Positions 59,101 to 64,000 of a DNA stretch of 64,000 bases are shown here, piece by piece. The notes beneath the pieces are model-generated. The model saw nothing but the letters and a program-made list of their open reading frames with translations. It did no database searches and was not told where the DNA came from. The DNA lies in the NCBI GenBank assembly GCA_023078685.1, contig JALGAS010000004.1:2790001-2854000 (forward strand). The letters are read 5' to 3'. The DNA is from Neopestalotiopsis rosae (taxonomy: Eukaryota > Ascomycota > Sordariomycetes > Amphisphaeriales > Sporocadaceae). Every line of letters begins with the position of its first letter. Position 1 is the first letter of the stretch. The position numbers and the translations under genes are program-made.

Positions 59101-59827
59101 CAGCCACCACTTGCTTCTATACCTGGCCACGAGTTTCATCAGGGAAACCCCTTCGATCCCGCGATCTGCTTATTAGCGCGCAAAGAATAGGATTGGAAGC
59201 TGACCGAGTCCCTCTCTGTGCGTCTTCAGGCTTGCGAATTTCAGAGTATCGTTACTTTTTCCGGTAGCCAAAAAAAGAAAACGACAAGAAATACTATCGC
59301 CAGCTCTTCACCGGCAATCGTCGCGACTCACTTGATCATTGCCCCGCGCATTAGCTGCTTCTGCTACTGCTGGAATACACTTCAACGCCCACAGCGCGCA
59401 TAGCGGGAGCTACACGACCAAACCGAGCTACGAAAGTAACGCGACCCCTCCGCCGACGACTGCTGTGTATTGTATCATCACGCAACGGTGCACGCTCGAC
59501 CTGCACTCGATCGCAATTGCCATTGTCGCCCACCTCGCCGGCTAAATTCGTATCACTCATATCCGACTATATGTCACGTTGACGCAACAAGAGCAAGAAA
59601 CTCTATTGCCTATTCAGTTGTGGTTCGCCTAGACCGATCGGCTATAGCATGCAGCACTCTCTGCCGAACGCTTTGCCCGACCGAATTTGCTGCTCAAACT
59701 GCTAGACCAGACGACCATACTGGAGGGATTGGAACCCTCGGGAGTTTACGTGCTGCTGAGGCTAGGGTTGGGAACACAATACAAGTGCTTCTTTGGCCTG
59801 TCCAGCCTGGGCAGACAGTCGTAAATC
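53140..59827. other. Gene-poor region, about 6.7 kb
   Basis: No protein family is recognised in this stretch. It includes an A23 run at about 55,146-55,168, GA- and CT-rich microsatellites (54,546-54,560; 58,660-58,700), and many short frames. The final 1.5 kb is pyrimidine-rich with repeated CAAC/CCAC, typical of the long leader and promoter of a fungal regulatory gene. It likely belongs to the cNMP-F-box gene. Confidence 0.4.
55988..56370 (-). other. Candidate coding exon, unknown
   Basis: A minus-strand frame of about 127 codons has balanced amino-acid composition and ends in a stop at 55988. It is preceded by CGCTACAG, a good splice acceptor, and lacks an ATG at its start, as expected for a terminal exon. 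Segments such as S-F-S-L-V-V-E-A-N-G-E-E-R-D look protein-like. No upstream exon or family was identified, so chance remains likely. Confidence 0.2.
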
Positions 59828-62731
59828 ATGATTCGAAGTAGGAGCCCGCGTTCTCCGCCTGCCTATAGGGCCCTGGCGCATCACCCAGCGGCCGGTCAGA
59901 TGCTGGACTCGGTATCACTGATTCGATCTTTCAATGTGGAAACCAATCCAACGCGGCCTATGCGGCCCTCTCCTCTAAATGCATCACCAATTCCAGATAT
60001 GCCACTAGACCTACTGGACCGCATGAGATCCTTCCCCCTCTTCATGTCTGCACCGGAAGATTTTCTGGTGGCAATAGGAAAACACCTCAGACCCCAGATC
60101 CACGCCGCGCACGATCATGTGCTCAGAGAAGGAGACCCTGCGAAAGCCATGTATTGGTTGGTACGCGGTGTGGTGGCCGTCACTTCTCGAGATGGCGAAG
60201 CTGTCTATGCTGAGCTCAAACCCGGGTCGTTCTTTGGCGAGATTGGTGTGCTGATGGACATGCCACGTACCGCAACCATTGTGGCTCGATCCAAGTGTCT
60301 TCTGCTTGTGCTCAAGAAGGAGGATCTTCAACAGGAGCTTCCAAGATTTCCCGACATGGAAAAGGCCATCCGCCACGAGGCCCACGAGAGGCTTACCATC
60401 CTTAACAAGAAGCGCCATGAAAGTGGCGGTAAGAAAAAGTCGACTCATAAGTTGGCTCGTGAGGCCGCGCCAGGAGAAGTCTCCACCGGAGATGAGGGTA
60501 TCATCAAAGAGGGTAGTGTGGTGAATCACAAAAAGAGAAAATCTCCAAGCCCTGGCGTCATTGAAGACCCGTCTGGTGGGAGTGCTATTGGTAGCGGCAC
60601 CGTCAATGTTCGGCAAACACTGAGAGAGCTGCCACTTTTCGCAACACTTCCACCAGATATTCTTCACTTCCTTGGAATGAGCGCTCAGCCAAAAACATAC
60701 CCTCCATTTAAGGATATTGTACAACAAGGCGCTCCAGGGGTAGAGATCTTTTTCATTGTGCGTGGTGAGGCCGAGGTCATTCATGCGCCTTTGAAGGATC
60801 AAATATCTGCTGGACGATTGAAGCGCTCGTCGTATGTTCGACCGAGACTCCGAGCAGGACAATATTTTGGAGAAGTTGCCAGCCTCGGGCTTTCACGTGA
60901 GCGTACAGCAACAGTCAGGTCAATTACCACTGTTGAGTGTCTCATGATTGGCGCAGACGCGCTTGAAGAGCTATGGCGGAAATGCCCAGCAGATATAAAG
61001 AAGCAGGTGGAAGAGACTGCCCAGAAGCGCATTGCACCGGCCGATAGTGATACGGAAATGTCAGATGTGTCCGATGGCTCTGCGCCATCTACGCCTATCA
61101 AGACTGCCCCAAACATGATTTTCACGACACCCTCGAAACCTTCATCTCCTTCAAAGGACGATCTCGACATTATCAAGCCAAAGGACCCAGATCCCTATCT
61201 CAGTGTCGATATGGAGAACATTCGAAACCGACGCCGTGGTTCACTCGCACCGCCGACACCTCCAGCAGACTCTCCAAGCACGCCAAAAGCAAATGGCGTG
61301 CGACAGCGTATTGTTGAATTGGCTACACCGGTCAAGTTCGCATTCTCCTCCTTCTCCCCTGATTCGGAAGGTCCCTCTAAAAAGGCTAGAATCTCATCCA
61401 CACGATCCACCCAGAACGATGGAGTGCTGCCTGACGACCTTCTCATTGCCACATGGCAGTGGCTCGATATTGTCGAGCTTCTACGACTTCGGCAAGTTTC
61501 GTCGCACTGGCGACGACTTCTGGCAACATCTCCTAAATTGTGTCGCGACGTCGATCTGAAACCCTATAACCGACGATTGACAGACAGTGTACTCATCAAT
61601 ATTATAGCGCCGTTTGTCGGTCCGCGCCCCCATTCGGTTGATGTGAGCAACTGCTTCCACCTCACCGACGAAGGCTTCTCCACTTTGTGGAAGGTTTGCG
61701 GCAAGAATGTCAAGACATGGAAGATGAGGTCGGTATGGGATGTTTCCGCCAATCAGATCCTAGACATGAGCGAGCACGCAAAGGGCCTTGAAGAGGTTGA
61801 TTGGAGCAACTGCCGAAAGGTTGGTGATAACCTCCTAGCGCGTGTAGTCGGCTGGGTCGTTCCGGAGCAGGCACCGCAAGGACGTCAACAGGTGGTCATT
61901 TCGAGCTCAAGAAGGGGCCAGAAGCCTCAGACGCAAACAATCACCTTGCCACCCGCTGGCACCGTCATTGGATGCCCGAAACTCAAGCGGCTCAACCTTT
62001 CTTACTGCAAGCACATCACTGATCGCTCAATGGCACACATGGCTGCCCACGCCTCGAATCGCATCCAGTCACTTTCACTGACTCGATGTACCTCCATCAC
62101 TGACGCAGGTTTCCAATCTTGGACACCTTTCCGCTTCACCAACCTGACGCATCTTTGCTTGGCCGATTGTACATATCTCTCCGACAACGCCATTGTGGCA
62201 TTGGCAAATTCAGCCAAATCACTCACGCATCTCGACTTGTCATTCTGCTGTGCTCTGTCTGATACAGCAACTGAGGTTGTGGCATTGGGTCTACCAATGT
62301 TGAAGGAACTCAAAATGGCCTTTTGCGGCAGCGCTGTCAGTGACAACAGTCTTGCTTGCATTGCTCTCCATCTGAATGATCTCGAGCGACTGAGCGTGAG
62401 AGGCTGTGTGCGTGTAACTGCAGTCGGCGCTGAGAGTGTGCTTGATGGCTGCTCGCGCCTTACCTGGCTCGACGTGAGCCAGTGTCGCAACCTTGAGAAC
62501 TGGGTCAACGGAGGCGGCGTTGGCAGATGGGGCTACGACGAGCGCGCATGCCGCGGCAAGGAACCGCAGAGCATTAGCGAGATGGAAAGGGACTGGGTAG
62601 CACAAAGCCCACCTATGATGAAACGAATGAGCCTCATCCCTCCCAGAAATATCGGAGGAGGGTTCCGAAACGGGCGAGCCAGAAAGCCGGTGACCTTTGT
62701 GGTTGAAAAAGGCCCGGGCGAGCTGCGATAA
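59828..62731 (+). CDS. Double cyclic-nucleotide-binding, F-box and leucine-rich-repeat protein
   Basis: A single exon encodes 967 residues. Two cNMP-binding domains occupy about 65-190 and 265-390. Their phosphate-binding cassettes are F136-G-E-I-G-V-L-M-D-M-P-R147-T-A-T and F347-G-E-V-A-S-L, with R357/R359 before T-A-T; the first looks fully canonical. A Ser/Pro/Lys-rich linker (390-530) follows. The F-box lies at about 533-580 (LPDDLLIATWQWLDIVELLRL) and leads into leucine-rich repeats of the cysteine-containing type to about 870 (L-K-R-L-N-L-S-Y-C-K-H-I-T-D, L-T-H-L-D-L-S-F-C). The tail is basic. F-box/LRR proteins choose substrates for SCF ubiquitin ligases. The fusion suggests, by inference, a ligase that responds to cAMP or a related ligand. 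The gene has a long leader. Confidence 0.88.
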   Translation: MIRSRSPRSPPAYRALAHHPAAGQMLDSVSLIRSFNVETNPTRPMRPSPLNASPIPDMPLDLLDRMRSFPLFMSAPEDFLVAIGKHLRPQIHAAHDHVLREGDPAKAMYWLVRGVVAVTSRDGEAVYAELKPGSFFGEIGVLMDMPRTATIVARSKCLLLVLKKEDLQQELPRFPDMEKAIRHEAHERLTILNKKRHESGGKKKSTHKLAREAAPGEVSTGDEGIIKEGSVVNHKKRKSPSPGVIEDPSGGSAIGSGTVNVRQTLRELPLFATLPPDILHFLGMSAQPKTYPPFKDIVQQGAPGVEIFFIVRGEAEVIHAPLKDQISAGRLKRSSYVRPRLRAGQYFGEVASLGLSRERTATVRSITTVECLMIGADALEELWRKCPADIKKQVEETAQKRIAPADSDTEMSDVSDGSAPSTPIKTAPNMIFTTPSKPSSPSKDDLDIIKPKDPDPYLSVDMENIRNRRRGSLAPPTPPADSPSTPKANGVRQRIVELATPVKFAFSSFSPDSEGPSKKARISSTRSTQNDGVLPDDLLIATWQWLDIVELLRLRQVSSHWRRLLATSPKLCRDVDLKPYNRRLTDSVLINIIAPFVGPRPHSVDVSNCFHLTDEGFSTLWKVCGKNVKTWKMRSVWDVSANQILDMSEHAKGLEEVDWSNCRKVGDNLLARVVGWVVPEQAPQGRQQVVISSSRRGQKPQTQTITLPPAGTVIGCPKLKRLNLSYCKHITDRSMAHMAAHASNRIQSLSLTRCTSITDAGFQSWTPFRFTNLTHLCLADCTYLSDNAIVALANSAKSLTHLDLSFCCALSDTATEVVALGLPMLKELKMAFCGSAVSDNSLACIALHLNDLERLSVRGCVRVTAVGAESVLDGCSRLTWLDVSQCRNLENWVNGGGVGRWGYDERACRGKEPQSISEMERDWVAQSPPMMKRMSLIPPRNIGGGFRNGRARKPVTFVVEKGPGELR

Positions 62732-63505
62732 TCATGCCTCGCAGCAACTCTACGACCACCTTGACGAGGAGACGTTATTCACTCACTGCATATCGAGGTC
62801 TGTCCTGATATTTTCGACAGAATCAAAAAAACGACAACAATAATTTCATGGGAAAAGCAACGAAGAAAATGCCCTCGCTTGCACTTACATAGAATCGGAG
62901 TTTATGGAATGGTATGTTTAGCATTTCCGTTGGGGCGGGAACCCTGTACAAGATCAATGTTGGATACCCTAGGTTATTGTATCACTTCGGTGCCAAGTGT
63001 TTGACTGTTGGGAGGCGAATAGCATAGATTACAAGCAATATCATACATACATATCTAACGTATATTGCATTCCAAAGCATATCTACCATAGTACCTCTTC
63101 CTTGTCTAAAGCCACCACGTCGGGTGGACTTTTACACGGCAACTGCACTGTCGTCCTTGACCCGTTCGCCGGCCCGCACATGACGTGTATGTGATTTGAT
63201 AAGCCAGTGGATCGGAGGGTCAAGCCTAATAGTATCGGATCCCCGTAGCCGTGTCAATCGGGTCCTACCGAAGCCGGGCCTGGGAATATTTATGCAAAAT
63301 GCTAAGAGTCTTCTGTTGTTGTTCTTAAACGTGTGAGAATATCCATCAGACAAAAAAGCTATCCTGGTAACAAGTAGGTTACAGCAAATATGAGCTATCC
63401 GTACTCTAGGACTAACCATGATTCTAGCCTAGGCTAAGCTGTGGTTGAATTGTAACATACTGGCCAACAAGTCAAAAAGTCAAAACGTCACAACAATTCA
63501 TCAAC
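62732..63505. other. Intergenic
   Basis: 3' flank of the F-box gene and promoter of the dehydrogenase gene. No supported gene. Confidence 0.5.
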
Positions 63506-64000
63506 ATGAAGCAATGGATCACCAATCAGGATGGGCTTGAGAATATCAAGCTGGTTGATGCTCCTGCCCCAGACGCCGCTGGGCTAAAGGAAGGAGAGGT
63601 TTTGGTCAAAGTGAACCGCGTTTCGCTCAACTACCGCGACACGGAAGGTGAGTTGCATCTTATACAATCCTCTTTTTCCTCGGAAAGCGTTGTCCGAGAA
63701 GTAAATGCTAATTTCAAACCATTTCAGTTGCCATGGGCTTGTACGGACACCACGACTCCATGAAGCAGGGAGCCAGTGCGTTGGTGCCTTGCTCGGATAT
63801 CTGCGGTACCGTCGTAAAGGTCGGTAGCGGCGTGGCCACGCTCAGGGAGGGACAGAGGGTTATGGCGACGTTTAACCAAACGCACGTCCGGGGCCAGATC
63901 CAGGAAAAGGACATGGGGTCCGGCCTCGGCCTCCCGAACCCGGGCTGCCTCGCCGAGTACCGCGTGTTCCCCGACTACGGCCTCGTGGCGGTGCCCGACT
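63506..64000 (+). CDS. Zinc-type alcohol dehydrogenase-like protein (MDR), 5' part
   Basis: Two exons are visible (63506-63647 and from 63728; GTGAGT/TTTCAG, phase 1). The gene is cut by the window end, leaving about 138 residues. The start M-K-Q-W-I-T, then E-V-L-V-K-V-N-R-V-S-L-N-Y-R-D, is the GroES-like first part of fungal MDR oxidoreductases. V-P-C-S-D-I-C-G-T-V-V-K-V-G-S-G-V is the usual C-S-D-x-x-G-x-V segment. The NAD(P)-binding Rossmann domain would follow outside. In this subgroup N-Y-R-D replaces the catalytic zinc Cys, as in quinone-reductase-like members, so it may not bind catalytic zinc. It probably reduces small aldehydes, ketones or quinones with NADPH. Confidence 0.88.

Noticed and set aside
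1..64000. CRISPR arrays, operons, rRNA, complete LTR or DNA transposons
   Set aside because: No regularly spaced repeats, terminal repeats with intact transposase or reverse transcriptase, or rRNA sequence were seen. The genome is eukaryotic.

Overview
The window is nuclear DNA of a filamentous ascomycete, most likely a Sordariomycete (Hypocreales-like). The evidence is short GT-AG introns (roughly 50-110 nt), compact intergenic spacing, a NIMA kinase, Prp38 and Isy1 of fungal type, an intron-bearing tRNA-Arg, a NACHT/STAND NLR-like gene, and secreted GH3, PL3 and tyrosinase enzymes. The species cannot be named from sequence alone. Gene models were built by reading splice sites by eye and checking that the reading frame is preserved across each intron.

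Left part (1-23,000), mostly housekeeping. It holds the end of an AAA+ ATPase gene, a NIMA-type mitotic kinase (-), an ankyrin/double-BTB protein (+) and a small NTF2-like protein (+). A decayed patch follows, with two fragments of a PIF1/Helitron-type helicase. Next come a secreted metallophosphatase/5'-nucleotidase-like enzyme (-), the mitochondrial GatA amidotransferase subunit (+), the spliceosome factors Prp38 and Isy1 side by side (-), a GNAT acetyltransferase (+) and a Cys-rich protein of unknown function (-). The isy1 model begins with an exon consisting only of the ATG.

Middle (23,000-45,000), accessory and secretory. It holds a NACHT NLR-like protein, a secreted tyrosinase, a second GNAT, a PL3 pectate lyase with five exons and only phase-0 introns, a long Gly/Ala/Thr- and Gly/Ser-repeat protein with signal peptide and GPI-like tail, a GH3 beta-glucosidase, and an MFS permease of the anion:cation symporter type. 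All are on the minus strand. PL3, GH3, tyrosinase and the repeat wall protein suggest a fungus that works on plant material.

Right part (45,000-64,000). It holds tRNA-Arg(UCU) with a 60-nt intron, MsrA (+) and a mitochondrial TMBIM/GHITM-like membrane protein (-). About 9 kb almost empty of recognisable genes follows. That stretch contains a GC-rich island of nested hairpins with pol III-like signals and a perfect (GAA)67 tract. After it come a large protein joining two cyclic-nucleotide-binding domains to an F-box and leucine-rich repeats, and the start of a zinc-type alcohol dehydrogenase cut by the window edge.

No biosynthetic cluster, CRISPR array or intact transposon was seen. The best candidates for something undescribed are the hairpin island at 52.3-52.5 kb, the cNMP-F-box-LRR fusion, and the ATG-only first exon of isy1.
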